A DNA stretch of 64,000 bases from Anisodus tanguticus (GCA_034509755.1 CM067559.1:28634032-28698031), one strand, 5' to 3'; numbered from the stretch's first letter, positions 21,869-33,826 are shown. Notes: a model not told the origin generated them from the letters alone. Translations and numbers: made by a program.

Positions 21869-22175
21869 ATGCGTAAACATCCTTCATTCGATAGGATTAG
21901 GAGGGCAAACTATCTTAATATTAGTTGCCAAAATGATATGATTTAAGTTAAAAAAGCAGTTAAAAGAATTTAGACTTAGACTAGATTACTACAAACAGGT
22001 TGCACCTCTAGAAGATGTATCTATTCAACACCAGACCATAGCTAGACAAGTAATAGTCAAAGAAATAACCCATTGTTATCACATGATAGAACAAGTAAAA
22101 CACCTTATAAGTGTTCAAAAAACCCTTATAGATAACGCAGATTGGTTGCTTAGACACTATTCAGCTCAGTTCTAG
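21869..22175 (+). pseudogene. EPRV-1 small leader ORF, copy 1
   Basis: The ATG at 21,869 begins a frame equivalent to the open 101-residue ORF of copy 2 (62,090-62,395). It is broken here by an extra T near 21,943. The product would be helical and charged, with a coiled-coil-like middle (LKKQLKEFRLRLDYYKQ). Function unknown. Confidence 0.65.
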
Positions 22176-22176
22176 A

Positions 22177-23035
22177 ATGAATAATTTCGAACATCACAAT
22201 ATTCCTAACCTCAACTGGTGAGGATAGGTTTTGAAAACGTAATCTATAGTGAAAACCTCTCCACTTCAACTATGAAAATAGCAAAGGTGGAAAGAGATTT
22301 ACAAAATTGGGATATTCCCAAACAACCTTTTAAAACTACTTATGAAACCGGTAGGTTTGATTTTGTTAAAAATTATAATATCAAAACTTGCGAATCTACC
22401 ATAGCTATCAATAACTTTAAAGAAGTTGTTAGGCTTTTATCTCCGCAAGTTATTAACAGTTACAAAAAAGATTTTAATTTCCTCCACATAGGACTTGTTC
22501 AAGTTGCGGTCAAACCCCTTATCGTTTAAGGTTAGATACGCCGATTTGTCTTCTACTAAGAGATGCCAGAATGTTAAATTTTGAAGATTCCCTTCTAGGA
22601 GTCTTGCAAAGTAACCTGGCCAGAGGTCCAGTTTATTTTAATTGTTATCCCAACTTTTCTATAGATATCCATGATGATAATATTTTGGATACCTTAACGT
22701 TAAATATAAAAACTAAAAATATGAAAAGTAAAATTAACACTAAAGAAATTGTTGTTGTTTATAGGATTTATTATAGGTTAATGAAAACTACCATAGCCCC
22801 TAAGGCTAAAATTATGAGTAACAGAGGCGTTACTATGCTCGTGGAAGCAAACCAATAGCACATCAATATCTTTGTCCCTAGAATGCTTCGCTGGGATGAA
22901 ACCTTATCCAAAGATGAATGGCATTTTGATGCCATCACCCAGCCAAAGATTGAACCTGATAATTCTGAAATTAAGAATATTGTTCAAAACCCTGACGGAT
23001 CCATAAATCTAAAGTTTCTTAGATCCGATTCATAA
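22177..23035 (+). pseudogene. EPRV-1 movement-protein domain, copy 1
   Basis: 30K-superfamily-like movement domain at the N-terminus of the polyprotein: KVERDLQNWDIPKQPFK, FDFVKNYNIKTCESTIA, LLRDARMLNFEDSLLGVLQ. It would move virus between cells through plasmodesmata. A one-base loss near 22,517 shifts the frame, and a TAG at about 22,856 replaces a sense codon of copy 2. Confidence 0.8.
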
Positions 23036-25530
23036 AAAATTTCAAAAAGATTCTCTACAGATAGAGCATCTTCCTCAAAAACCCGGGAGGATGACTACGA
23101 CGATGAAGCTTTAATCCAAGAATTAGAGCGTAAAATTAAAGGCGTAGATTTTTCCAAGAGTATTCCTAAAGTTCACTACCAGTCAGTAGTACGACCAGGA
23201 AGTCCTACCCCCAGTGATTTGCAAGGTCCTGCTGAAGGATCACTAGGAATGATTAAGGTAGACAATAAATTCAAGATTGATTCAGAGCTCCTTAAAGGAT
23301 ATTGGGAAAGTCCCGAGAACACCATTAATAGAAATTGGTATGTTGAAACGTACTCAGAAAACCAAAGATTAGCATTCAGAAAAACTTGGATTGCAGATAT
23401 GAAAAGATTACGTTGCAACGTAGAGTTTTTTAGATGGTTCCAAGTCACAGGTCAACTAGGCAATGAACCAGAATCATTAAACACTCTAGTAACCAAATGG
23501 TATACTCGTACCAAAAAAATTGACGCAGTTATCCCTCCATTAGAGAAAATAAGCATCCCCGTAGAGGGAGAAGTTATTGAGGCGGCCCCCTTCAAAAGGG
23601 ACATAGTAAACCGTACTGGTAACCCTACCAATGGCGACTTTAACAAACTTATCCAGTAAAACAATTACACCAATCAGCTACTACACGTAGTATCCACCTA
23701 GCTTGGTCAAACCAGTAATAAGACAGTCTTTAAAGATAAGATAACTCCATCTAAGGTATTAAGAGCTTCAAATCCCTTATTCAAAATCCCTGAATTTAAG
23801 GCCAGTAGCTACCTCAGTTTAGTCGACCCAATCGACAGGAGCGATAAGATCTTAGAAAAGATCAACCTCAGACTTCAACAGAATCCTGCCAATAAAGGCT
23901 CAGCAATTAAAACCATTACTGACCAGGGAACTGATCTCAACAAATTATCCAGATACACCACTAGGAAAAATTATTATCCTAGAGCTACCTTCCCTGATAT
24001 GCAATTCGAGGAAAATGAGTTTTTATCTAATTCCTTCCATTCGGGTTCAGAGATTGTATAATGGAACATAGATGGCTTGGCCGAAGGCCTAATCTATAGT
24101 AAGCTCCATGAAATGGGTATAGCCATTACTGCCCTGAAGATAAAAAACAATCATGATAAACAATGTTCTACTATGATAGTTGCAGGTTTTACAGGTATGC
24201 CGAAAAATTGGTGGGACAACTATCTCACGGAAGAACTTAGAGAGGGCATATTAAATGCCACCTCTATCCATCAGGAAGTCAAAATCGATCAGACGGTGGA
24301 ACAAAAGACCGTTCCGGATGCTACCGCAACCCTTATCTATAGCATTGCCAAACACTTTATAGGTGAACCCAAATTATTCCAAGAAAAGAGTTTAGAAATT
24401 CTTAGCAACTTAACCTGCCCAAAGCTTCATGATTTTAGGTGGTATAAAGATATCTTCCTCAACAAGGTTATGATCAGAGAAGATTGTAATCACGATTATT
24501 GGAAGGAAAAATTCATTAGCGGTTTACCCCCTCTTTTTGCAGAGAAGGTTAGGACCACCATTAGGAATAAATTCGAAGGAGAAATTCCCTACCGTGGCTT
24601 AACATACGGTGACTTAGTCAGTATGATAAACCTTACAGGTCTAGAGCTCTACACTGACCTAAAACTTAGGCATCAGTTGAAAAAGGAAGGAAGGCTTTCT
24701 ACTACCGAGTTAGGAAGTATCTGTCAAGATTTCGGTTATACCAAGATAACCGCCCCATCTAGAGCCATTGCTAAAAAGCACAAGAAACAAAGAAAGCCCA
24801 GCACCTCATCCAGAAAGGAATACAAAAATCCTAGAAAGAAATCTTATAAACCTAGACGAACTGCTAAGCGTCAAGCAACCCCGGTTTCTAAAGAAACTAA
24901 ATGCTGGAATTGTGGCAAAATAGGACACCTAGCTAGTTCCTGCAAAACCCATAACAAGAAGAAAGATAAGATTAATCTTCTAGAACTTAACCCAGAGTTA
25001 AAAGATAAGCTCTTCGCCATTTTAGGAGAACCTCCCAGCGACTCTTCCGAATTAGAAATTTATAGCGATGAGGATCTCCTAGACCTCGATTACAGTTCTG
25101 ACAGTTCTGACTCTAGCTATGAATGCGTCTGTTCGGGAACTTTCTGCACATGCAACTCTAACGTTGTCAATGTCATTTCAAAAGACAGCCAAGAATTCTT
25201 CTTTGATATGATCGAGAAAATCGACGACGAAGATCTTAGGAAACAATACCTATCGGAACTTAAGAAGCTTATTATCCATCATAAAGATAGTAAAGCTACG
25301 ATAAAGCCTTTTAATATGAAACAAGCTCTAAATAAATTCAAGGTCGTTAAAACCAACTCCTCTATTCCAGACCTTCAAACCGAAGTTGCTAATCTCAAAC
25401 AAGAGATTAAAGAAATCAAAGAATGACTTAGTTCCGTAGAATTAGAGTCCTTCGCAAGTAAGATAATTAGAGACGCCAATGAAGAAATGTATAGACCATC
25501 AACTTCCAGAGGATTAGTAGAAATAAACTC
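23036..25530 (+). pseudogene. EPRV-1 coat-protein region and start of protease region, copy 1
   Basis: Coat region with the conserved NWWDNYLTEE near 24,210, a basic stretch, and a CCHC zinc knuckle CWNCGKIGHLASSC at 24,903-24,944, followed by an acidic Ser/Asp tail with extra Cys residues. In-frame stops lie near 23,657, 23,700 and 24,059 (the last just before the 449-residue open part 24,077-25,426) and at 25,424. Unlike copy 2 it has no large deletion. It ends at 25,530, where other viral DNA is joined. Confidence 0.83.
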
Positions 25531-26023
25531 GGAAGGAAAGAGATTTACAGAATTGGGATATACCCAAGCAACCTTTCAAGACCGTATATGAGACCGATAA
25601 GTTTGATTTTGTAAAAAACTACAATATCAAGACTTGTGAATCTACTATAGCTATTAATAACTCCAAAGAGATTGTTAGGCTATTGTCTGCACAAGATATT
25701 AACAGTTATAGAAAAGATTTTAATTTTCTTCATATTGGTTTGGTCCAAGTTGCAGTCAAACCCTTATACCGATTAGGGTTAGATACACCTATCTGTCTTT
25801 TCTTACGAGATGCCAGAATGTTGAACTTTGAAGATTCACTCTTCGGAGTCTTACAAAGTAACTTAGCCAGGGGTCCAGTTTACTTTAACTGTTACTACTA
25901 GCCAGAGGATTAGTAGAAATACACCTATCTGTCTTCTCTTACGAGATGCCAGAATGTTGAACTTTGAAGATTCACTCTTAGGAGTCTTACAAAGTAACTT
26001 AGCCAGGGGTCCAGTTTACTTTA
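25531..26023 (+). other. Viral junction zone with filler DNA and duplicated MP fragment
   Basis: EPRV-1 stops inside the pre-protease region and is joined to a fragment of the MP domain from an EPRV-2-like variant (about 25,531-25,896). A 19-base piece, CCAGAGGATTAGTAGAAAT, first seen at 25,505, is repeated at about 25,904. A second copy of an ~105-bp MP piece (about 25,918-26,022) follows. EPRV-2 then begins in the opposite orientation. The small 72-residue open frame here is a chimera, not a gene. Confidence 0.8.
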
Positions 26024-26039
26024 ACATACTAAAAGTAGT

Positions 26040-26493
26040 AACAAAAACTGGAATGAGAAGTATGAAATACTCACAAATTTTATTTATGCATAGGAAGCAG
26101 AAGGGAAAACATACATAAGATACAAAGGAGGCCGAGAGAAATTTCTATTGTAGGAATTTCGGGGCGTGCCTCTAATATTACATAGTGAGAGCCTTAAATA
26201 GGCCTCGGAAATAAAGTTATAACTTTAAATGGCTGGCTGATATTGGACGACTCTTGCTTTCTTGAAAGGCAATCCGTCTGTTGCTTTTTTTGAAGGGTCA
26301 TCTACTGTTTGGAGATTCCTTCTACTTTTGATTTTCCGCTGTTACTTTGTGACTTTCGTGTCACCTGCTTTTACTTTGCGACTTTTGTGTCACCTGCTTT
26401 TACGACTTTCGTCGTTATCTCTTTTGGCTTTTGGGCCATCTGTGTTACGACTTTTTGTCGTTGTCTCTTTTATGGTTTTTCCAAATAAAAAAA
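26040..26493 (-). promoter_or_regulatory. EPRV-2 promoter, TATA box and polyadenylation signal
   Basis: On the minus strand, after ORF2, come tandem units carrying ACGACAAAAAGTCGT (26,447-26,461) and ACGACGAAAGTCGT (26,402-26,415), then two units of GTGACAC(A/G)AAAGTC(G/A)CAAAG (about 26,340-26,400). The TATA box TATTTAAG is at 26,193-26,200 and AATAAA at 26,079-26,084. This matches the EPRV-1 layout. Enhancer activity of the repeats is inferred. Confidence 0.68.
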
Positions 26494-27726
26494 TTATGCT
26501 ATTCCTCTTGGAATGAGCATGTCTCCATTACTTGGTTCACCAGAATTGGATGTCGTATCTAGGAGCTCTAAGGCTTCGCCAGATTCGTCATCATCTTCTA
26601 ATTTGGACAGGGCTTCTAAGAGCCTCCTTCTAACTTCTGCTTTTGAAGCAGAGCTGGATCCTGACGTAGAGGGGCTTTTCTTTTTAGCCTCTTCTTTTGC
26701 TTTCGAACTCCATCCTTTGATTCTGATCAGTCTACTGAAATATTTGATCATGTTCATCTCTTGGATGCCAAAGGACCAGTTGATAATATATGAAACTCGC
26801 TTGTTTATAAAAAACTTGCAATCTTTAATATGAGTAGGAAGAGTACTAATTTGCTGCTCTTCCATGAAACTGGGATATTTGTTTGAAAAGGTAGGAGGTA
26901 CTACTTCAAGTGTTCCTCCGAAAATATTCCACCACTCGTAAAACCAGCGGGGAATGACTTTTTATTTTAACCCGTCTGCATACTTAACAAACCAAGTATG
27001 TGTGTTGGGTCTGATATATATAAAATTAAACCATGCATCCTTATAATCATACCAGTTATATGTTGCAGGCTTGAAAGATTTTGAAAAAGGGATTGGGGTG
27101 TGTAAGTGATCTGCATACCACCCGAAAGGACTCAAAATCCTTTTAATTGTGAATTTTGAGAATTAAATATTTTCAGGATTATTTTTATAATAACTATGCT
27201 CCACTTCGATCGAGTCTGTGTCGACGAGGATGAATTCATAGAATTTCCTGGTTTTGAGGGGATCTTGGGAATCCACATACTGGAAGTTTGTAAAATAGGG
27301 CTTCACAAAGTCCTGTACTTTGAAATTTTTATATTGTTTATACAGAGCCATTATTGGCAATGCTTGGTGAACAATGAACTCCCATTTAGGTATTTGGGAA
27401 CTGGTAGTTGATGTTGTGTCCTTCTTGATAAGAGTATCTGGTTTTACTGCTTGTGAGTAGGACTCTGGTGGTCTCATCTTATAGCTTTCCTTGGTCTGGA
27501 CCTTTGAGGAAGACGCCTTAAAAGGCGCAGCTGTGGATTTTTCTGCAGGCTGTATTTTACCTGTAAAAGGGGGAAGAGTTCCCAATACTGTGTACCTATT
27601 TTCATAGGCAGTTGTTAGAGCAGGGTTAGTGTCCCTATCTGGAACAAAAGGATTTTTAAGCCTTTCTTCAGGTCTTAACTGGAAAGGTGGCCTCATCGGG
27701 TGGGAGCCCGGTAAACTGGGTCTCAT
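26494..27726 (-). pseudogene. EPRV-2 ORF2, unknown function
   Basis: Starts at 27,726, overlapping the end of RNase H by 59 nt. The first 187 codons are open (Pro-rich start, then WEFIVHQALPIMALYKQYKN). A TAA follows at about 27,163, a second stop lies near 26,965, and the C-terminal part is open from 26,865. The same aromatic-rich core as EPRV-1 ORF2 is present. No known domain recognised. Confidence 0.72.
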
Positions 27727-29660
27727 TGTTACCCTGCAAAATTTCTCTGGTTAAAAAATCAGGCAAATAATTATTCTCTCCCTTAATAAACTCGATTTGA
27801 AAATCAAAGCTAGATAATAATGCTTGCCATCTGGCGAAGATCTGTTTTGATACGAGGTTCTTAACGTCTTTTTGCAAGACATCTTTGGCTGCTTTGCAGT
27901 CTACTCTTAGTAAAAATTCTTTGTACACCGGATCGTCTTGGAACTTAGTGATACAAAGGACTATAGACAAAATTTCTTTTTTGACGGTGCTATAGTTCTT
28001 TTGGGCAGAGTTCCAGACTCCAGAAGTAAATCTTACTAATTGTTCAGTAGATTGGGGAGAAATCCTTTGTTTAAGAATGCCTCCGTAGCCAAAATCTGAA
28101 GTGTCTGTTTCGACAATCATAAAAGCTTCGGGGTTGGGTATCCCTAGACATGGAAGTTTTTGGACAATTTCCTTAACTTTCCTAACTGCTTTGGTCTGTT
28201 CTTCAGACCAAGGGACTGGGATTTTCTTAAGTCTCTTATAGAGAGGCTCACAGATCTGCCTGACTTTAGGGATAAAGTCTGCGACATAATTTAAACTTCC
28301 TAGAAATCTCTGTAACTGAGTCTTGTTAGTTATCTCATCTGGAAATTTGGCTGAGAACTCTATGGCTCTGTAAATGGGTTTATAAGTACCCTGGTAAAGG
28401 TCATGGCCTAAAAATCTGATAGACGTCTGAAAAAGCTTAATATTTTTCGCACTTACGGCTAAGCCGTTAATTTTTGCAACTCTCATAAATGTTCTGAGAT
28501 GCTTGGAATGCTGGTCTATAGTTTCTGAGAATATCAAGACATCGTCTATATAGACTATTGAAAATAGGCTCAAGCTATTGAATATGTTATTCATAATATT
28601 CTGGAATTCAGAAGGAGCGTTCTTTAGCCCGAAGGGCATGATGTTCCACTCAAACTGTCCTAAGGGGACATTAAAAGCTATTTTATATTTGTCCTTTTCA
28701 TCTATCTGAATTTTCCAGAAGCCTGATTTCATATCAAATTTGTTGTAGACGTTGGCCTTATAGGTTCACTTCAAGAGATCTCTCTTGTTGGGAATTGGGT
28801 ATCTTATCCATTTCAGGACTTGGTTGAGGGGTTTATAGTTAATAACTAGCCTTGGGGCTCCCCTCTCTTGCTCGGAGCTTTTGTTTACGTAAAATGCAGA
28901 ACAACTCCATTGAGATTTTGAAGGTCTGATGATTTTCTTTGGTAGTAAATCATCGATCTCTTTCTTGCAATACTCTATGAGCTCGTGGCTCATATGTATG
29001 GGCCTTGCTCTAGTGGGAATAATCTTTTCATCAAAATTATCAACATATGGCAAGGTGACCACGTGTCTTTTCCTTTTCCAGAAGGCATTAGGCAATTCTG
29101 AACAAATCTCTTTCTCGATTTCTTCGAGCAATGTTCCTATCTTCTTAACGAGGTTAGGGGTCTGTAAAACTGATTCAATTCTCTTAACCTGAATATCATC
29201 CTTTAGGAAATTAATCTGGTTAGAGAGTCTCTGAATCTTAAAAATAGTCGAATTCTTAATAAAATTACTTTCTTTTTTAGAAAGAGGATTAAGGTAAGGG
29301 AAAACGACTTCTTTCCCTAAGGACAATGTGTAAATGCCATCAAGGTTGGCAGTATACGGTTTAATCTGTGTGGCGAAGGGAGTACCTAAGATAATGCTTC
29401 GGTGATGTTCCTCGTGATAACAAAGTCATTTATATAACAGACTCCGTTATTACAGACATGGGCTTTGGAAAGCTTGTAATTGATTTTCATCTTCTCTCCA
29501 GTGGCTGAATAGAGTCTTGAGGTACTCTTTTCTAGATACTTAGTAGGGATTAAACCTTCTGCAATACATTATTGATCTGCTCCGGTGTCAAACAGGGAAA
29601 TCTTATTTAAGACAATACTTTTGTTGACATAGAGCTTGATGGGGATATGGTAAGAGAGGG
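27668..29660 (-). pseudogene. EPRV-2 protease-RT-RNase H
   Basis: Protease motif DTGAD is near 29,575-29,590, followed at once by a TAA (about 29,566). RT is open in two blocks, 29,326-28,766 and 28,732-27,668, parted by a stop near 28,766. The catalytic YIDD is at 28,541-28,552. RNase H keeps ETDTSDFGYGG and runs to 27,668. This is the least damaged RT/RNase H in the window, but it is still interrupted. Confidence 0.85.
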
Positions 29661-32060
29661 GTTTGACCCTAGAGATAACTTTCAATCCTGAGGCTTCTAG
29701 ACACATTGAATCTTCATCCTCATTTTCTTCTTCCGAGTTTATTTCAACTCGTTTGGAAGTCGATAGTCCATACATCTCTTCGTTGGCATCCCTAACTATT
29801 TTACTAGCAAAGGATTCTAGTTCTATGGAACTAAGTCTTTCTTTAATTTCCTTAATCTCTGATTTGAGGTTTGATACCTCAGCTTGAAGGTCTGGAATAG
29901 TAGTCTGGGCTGTCTTGGCCTTATCTGCTTTGAACTTACCAAGAGCATGTTTCATGTTAAAGGGCTCTATGGTGGTTTTATTATCCTTATGGTGGATAAT
30001 GAGCTTCTTCAGTTCAACTAGGTATTGTTTTCTCAAATCTTTGTCATCGATCTTTTCGATCATGTCGAAGAAGAACTCTTGGCTATCTATGGAGATAACA
30101 CTGACTGTACCTGCGTCTCATGAGCAGAAGGTTCCTGAACATATACAGTCGCTGCTAGACCTAGAACCATCTGAACTGTAATCTAAATTTAGGAGATTTT
30201 CGTCATTGTAATCTTCTGATTCGGACGAGTCACTGGGAGGTTCTTCTAAGATGTTAAAGAGTTTATCTCTTAGTTCTGGGTTGAGTTCGAGAAGGTTTAT
30301 CTTGTCCTTCTTCTTACCTGGTACTTTATAAGAGCTGGCTAAGTGGCCTGCTTTTCCACAGTTCCAACACTTAGTGACCTCTTTAGAGGTCGAGGCTTTT
30401 TTTTGCCTAGAGGTTCGTCTAGGTTTATAGGATTTCTTTGGAGGGTTTTTGTAACCCTTTCTGGGTGGGCACTAGGTTTCTTTGTAACCTTATGCTTTTT
30501 GGTGGCTTTGGAAGGGGCAGTTATTTTAGCATATCCAAAGTCCTGGCAGAAACTTCCTAATTCGGTAGTCCCTAGTCTACCTTCTTTCTTAAGCTGGTGC
30601 CTAAGCTTTAGGTTTGTGCAGAGTTCTAGACCCGTAAGGTTTATTAAGCTGACTATGTCTCCATAGGTTAGGTTACCGTAGGGGATATCACCATCGAACT
30701 TATTCCTAATGGTGGTTCTGACTTTCTTTGTGAACAGGGGAGGTAGACCACTAATGAATTTCTCCTTCCAGTAATCATGATTACAATCTTCTCTGATCAT
30801 AACCTTGTTTAGGAAGATGTCTTTGTACCACCTAAAGTCATGTAACTTAGGGCGGGAAAGGTTACTAAGAATCTCTAGGCTCTTTTCCTGAAATATTTTG
30901 GGTTCGCCTATGAAGTGTTTGGCGATACTGTACATAAGGGTTGCTGTAGCCTCCTGCACTACTTTCTGTTCTACAGTTCCATCTGCCTTAGTTTCTTGGC
31001 GGTAGGAGCGGAACTCTGGATCCCTTGTCTATGTTCTTCGGTGAGATAGTTATCCCACCAGTTCTTTAACATACCCGTGAAACCTGCAACTATCATACAG
31101 GCAGCCTGTTTATCCTCAGTCTTCTTAATTTTAAGAGCTGTGATCGCTATTCCCATTTCATGGAGCTTGTTATAAATTTGACCTTCAGCCAGGCCATCTA
31201 TATTCCATTCTACAATTTCGGATCCTGAATGGGCCGAATGGGACTGGAACTGATCTTCTTCAAACTGCATATCTGGGAATGAGGCCCTAGAATAATAGTT
31301 CTTAATGTTAACATACCTAGACCTTTGGCTGGTAATGGCTTTGATGGCAGACTTGTCTTTGGTAGGACTTTGTTGAAGTCTGGCTTCAATCTTATCTAGA
31401 ATGTCGTTATCCTGGCTAACGTTCTTGGTTTGGTCAGGGTAGTTACTGGCTTTGAACTCAGGGGTTCTAAACAGAGGATTAGATAACCTGACTTCTTTAG
31501 AGTAGCTGGGTTTGTCTCTGAAGGAAGGTTTATCACTTGTTTTAGTGATCTGAGTTGATACTACATGTAGAAGCTGGTTAGTGTAGTTATTTTTCTGGAT
31601 AAGCTTATTAACATCACTATTAGTGGGGTGACCCGAAAGGTTTGCAATGTCTCTCTTAAAGGGAGCAGCTTCGATAACTTCACCTTCTACCGGGATGCTA
31701 ATTTTCTCTAATGGAGGAATAACTGCATCAATGGTTTGGGTACTGGTATACCACTTGCTAACTAGAGTCTTTAGGGAATCTGGTCTGTTACCTAACTGGC
31801 CGGAGACCTGGAACCACCTAAAGAATTCTATGTTACAATGTAGCCTTTTCATATCAGCTATCCAGGCTTTCCTGAATGCTAACCTCTGTTCCTCCGAGTA
31901 TGTTTCCACATACCAATTTCTGTTAATGGTATTCTCCGGGTCTTCCCATTGTTTTCTAAGGAGCTCTGAGTTAATCTTAAACTTGTTATCTACTTTGATC
32001 ATTCCTAATGATCCTCTTAAGTCACTTGCGGTGGGACTTCCTGGATTAACTACTTACTCG
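29661..32060 (-). pseudogene. EPRV-2 coat-protein region
   Basis: Open blocks at 32,002-30,971 (with KNWWDNYLTEEH), 30,959-30,339 and 30,063-29,569. The zinc knuckle near 30,340-30,385 reads CWNCGKAGHLASSY, so the final Cys is replaced by Tyr. A frame change near 30,390-30,470 and a gap near 30,965 break the chain. The acidic tail lies at about 30,100-30,250. Confidence 0.8.
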
Positions 32061-32099
32061 TAGTGGACTTTAGGGATAGGTGTGGAAAAGTCTACGCCC

Positions 32100-33027
32100 T
32101 TAATCTTTTGCTCTAATTCTTGGATTAAAGCTGCTTCGTCGTAATCTTCCTCCTCCCGGGTTTTTGAGGAAGATGCTCTATTTATAGAGAATCTTTTGGA
32201 AGAACTTCCTGAACTAGATCTAAGAAACTTCAAGTTTATTGATCCGTCTTGGTGTTGAACTATTTCCTGAATCTTAGAGTTTTCAGGTTCAACTTTCTGG
32301 GAGTAATGGCGTCAAAACGCCACTCATCTTTGGTGAGAGTCTCATCCCAGCGAAGCATTCTAGGGACGAAGACGTTGATGTGCTCTTGGTTAGCTTCCAT
32401 GAGCATGGTAACGCCTTTATTACTCATCAATTTAGCCTTAGGGGCTAAAGTTGTTTTCATTAATCAATAATAAACCCTGTAAATCACCGCAATTTCTTTG
32501 GTGTTTACTTTACTATTCATATTCTTAGTCTTGATGTTTAACGTCAAGGTATCTAGAATATTGTCATCTTGAATATCAACTGAGAAGTTTGGGTAACAGT
32601 TAAAGTAAACTGGACCCCTGGCTAAGTTACATTGTAAGACTCCTAAGAGTGAATCTTCAAAGTTCAACATTCTGGCATCTCGTAAGAGAAGACAGATAGG
32701 TATATCTAACCCTAATCGATATAAGGGTTTGACTGTAACCTGGACCAAACCAATATGAAGAAAATTAAAATCTTTTCTATAACTGTTAATATCTTGTGCA
32801 GACAATAGCCTAACAATCTCTTTGGAGTTATTAATAGCTATAGTAGATTCGCAAGTCTTGATATTGTAATTTTTTACAAAATCAAACTTACCGGTCTCAT
32901 ATATGGTCTTGAAAGGTTGCTTGGGTATATCCCAATTCTGTAAATCTCTTTCCACCTTCGTTATTTTCATAGTCGAAGAAGAGAGATTCTCACTGTTCAT
33001 GATATTGTGACGCTCTGAACTACTCAT
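32100..33027 (-). pseudogene. EPRV-2 movement-protein domain
   Basis: From Met at about 33,027 (MSSSERHNIMNSEN) the 30K-like domain is open to 32,464. A TGA at 32,461-32,463 replaces an Arg codon and a one-base loss lies near 32,300. The linker towards CP continues in the shifted frame to about 32,100. It forms one arm of a long inverted repeat with 34,587-35,641. Confidence 0.8.
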
Positions 33028-33826
33028 GATCAGGACTGGGAAGAATATCGTCTTAGTAACCAATCACAATTTCCTATCAAGGATCTCTGGGCTGCTATAA
33101 GCTGGTGTATCTGAGCTATCATATCTTGGGCTCGGATTATTTCATTTTGAATAATCTCATTAGCCACTATGGGTTGATTTTTGGAAACCTCCTCATGGGG
33201 GGCTATCTCTTGATAATACTTGAGTCTAAACTAATATTCTTTTAGTTGTTCTAAAAGGGTATTCATGTCTCTTAGACAACCAGCTTTAATCCGGTTGCCC
33301 ATCTAATCCTGTGGAATGAAGAATGTTTCAACATGATGAGTGTCAAGGGTAGCTAAGGGTGAACTTAATAGGTGGGGAACTGCCTTCTTATATGAGCGAG
33401 AGTACTATTGGTCGGTGACTGTTGATTCTATAATACTGTTACAAGTTCATCTATACCTTAGCGATTATCTTTAGTTCTTAGTCTTCTACTTCTTTTAGAG
33501 TATAGTAGTAACCTAGTCAATTCTTTTGAAAGTATCTTGGCGACGGGAACACCCAAGCAGGACTACGCTCCTCCCGAGCTTTCAACCGCAAAGACGGGCT
33601 TACCAACGTCTGATCCGGGTATTATTCGGATACCTCACCTTTACAAAAGAAGACAATTGTGTGCTATACGACTAGAGAATGAAGACATACAACTGAAGAT
33701 AATAACAAGGTATAAGTGAAATATAAACAGTATACAAGAACCAATAGTTATGACCTCTAGACGCTCATACTCAAGACAGCAGTAAAAGTTTAGCTACTCA
33801 TGCTAGCAAGCAACTTGGCTCTGATA
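33028..33826 (-). other. EPRV-2 leader, small ORF remnant and partial primer site
   Basis: The minus strand from 33,826 reads TATCAGAGCCAA (33,815-33,826), the tRNA-Met primer site minus its first three bases. The leader shares GTGTTCCCGTCGCCAAGAT (about 33,530-33,550) with EPRV-1. The small coiled-coil ORF (about 33,310-33,080) is broken by stops. No other gene is seen. Confidence 0.72.

Larger units (their letters stand above)
1..25076 (+). repeat. Tandem segmental duplication, copy 1 (partner 39881-64000)
   Basis: The segment realigns collinearly with 39,881-64,000. The offset is 39,880 at the left edge, 39,877 at COPT, about 39,955 in Copia-B, 39,836 in Copia-C and RT, 40,220 at MP and 38,924 at the end; each step in offset is an indel described under the elements concerned. 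Element order, orientation, insertion points and many inactivating mutations are shared, so the whole nested block was copied as a unit after the insertions. The left breakpoint lies outside the window. A haplotype wrongly assembled in tandem would look the same and cannot be excluded from sequence alone. Confidence 0.93.
18181..25530 (+). other. EPRV-1 copy 1: circularly permuted endogenous caulimovirid (florendovirus-like)
   Basis: Nearly a full viral genome, opened at the protease. Order: protease active site, RT, RNase H, ORF2, promoter/leader, small ORF, MP, CP, then the start of the protease region. About 165 bp between the two ends are missing relative to EPRV-2. A polyprotein with MP first and a separate overlapping ORF2 is the florendovirus plan; petuvirus is the main alternative. 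Stops and frameshifts occur in every ORF, and the primer-site region is deleted. Defective; annotated as a relic of past infection. Confidence 0.8.
26024..33826 (-). other. EPRV-2: near full-length endogenous caulimovirid, minus strand
   Basis: About 7.8 kb on the minus strand. It begins inside the tRNA-Met primer site (33,826) and runs leader, small ORF, MP, CP, protease, RT, RNase H, ORF2, promoter, stopping about 40 bp short of a full turn. It is a different variant from EPRV-1, clearly diverged at nucleotide level. RT keeps YIDD and RNase H keeps its Asp, but stops and frameshifts lie in MP, CP, protease, RT and ORF2, so it is defective. Confidence 0.83.

Noticed and set aside
26024..33826. 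EPRV-2 as an intact virus able to be released.
   Set aside because: Stops or frameshifts occur in MP, CP, protease, RT and ORF2, the zinc knuckle has lost a Cys, and the element is not terminally redundant.
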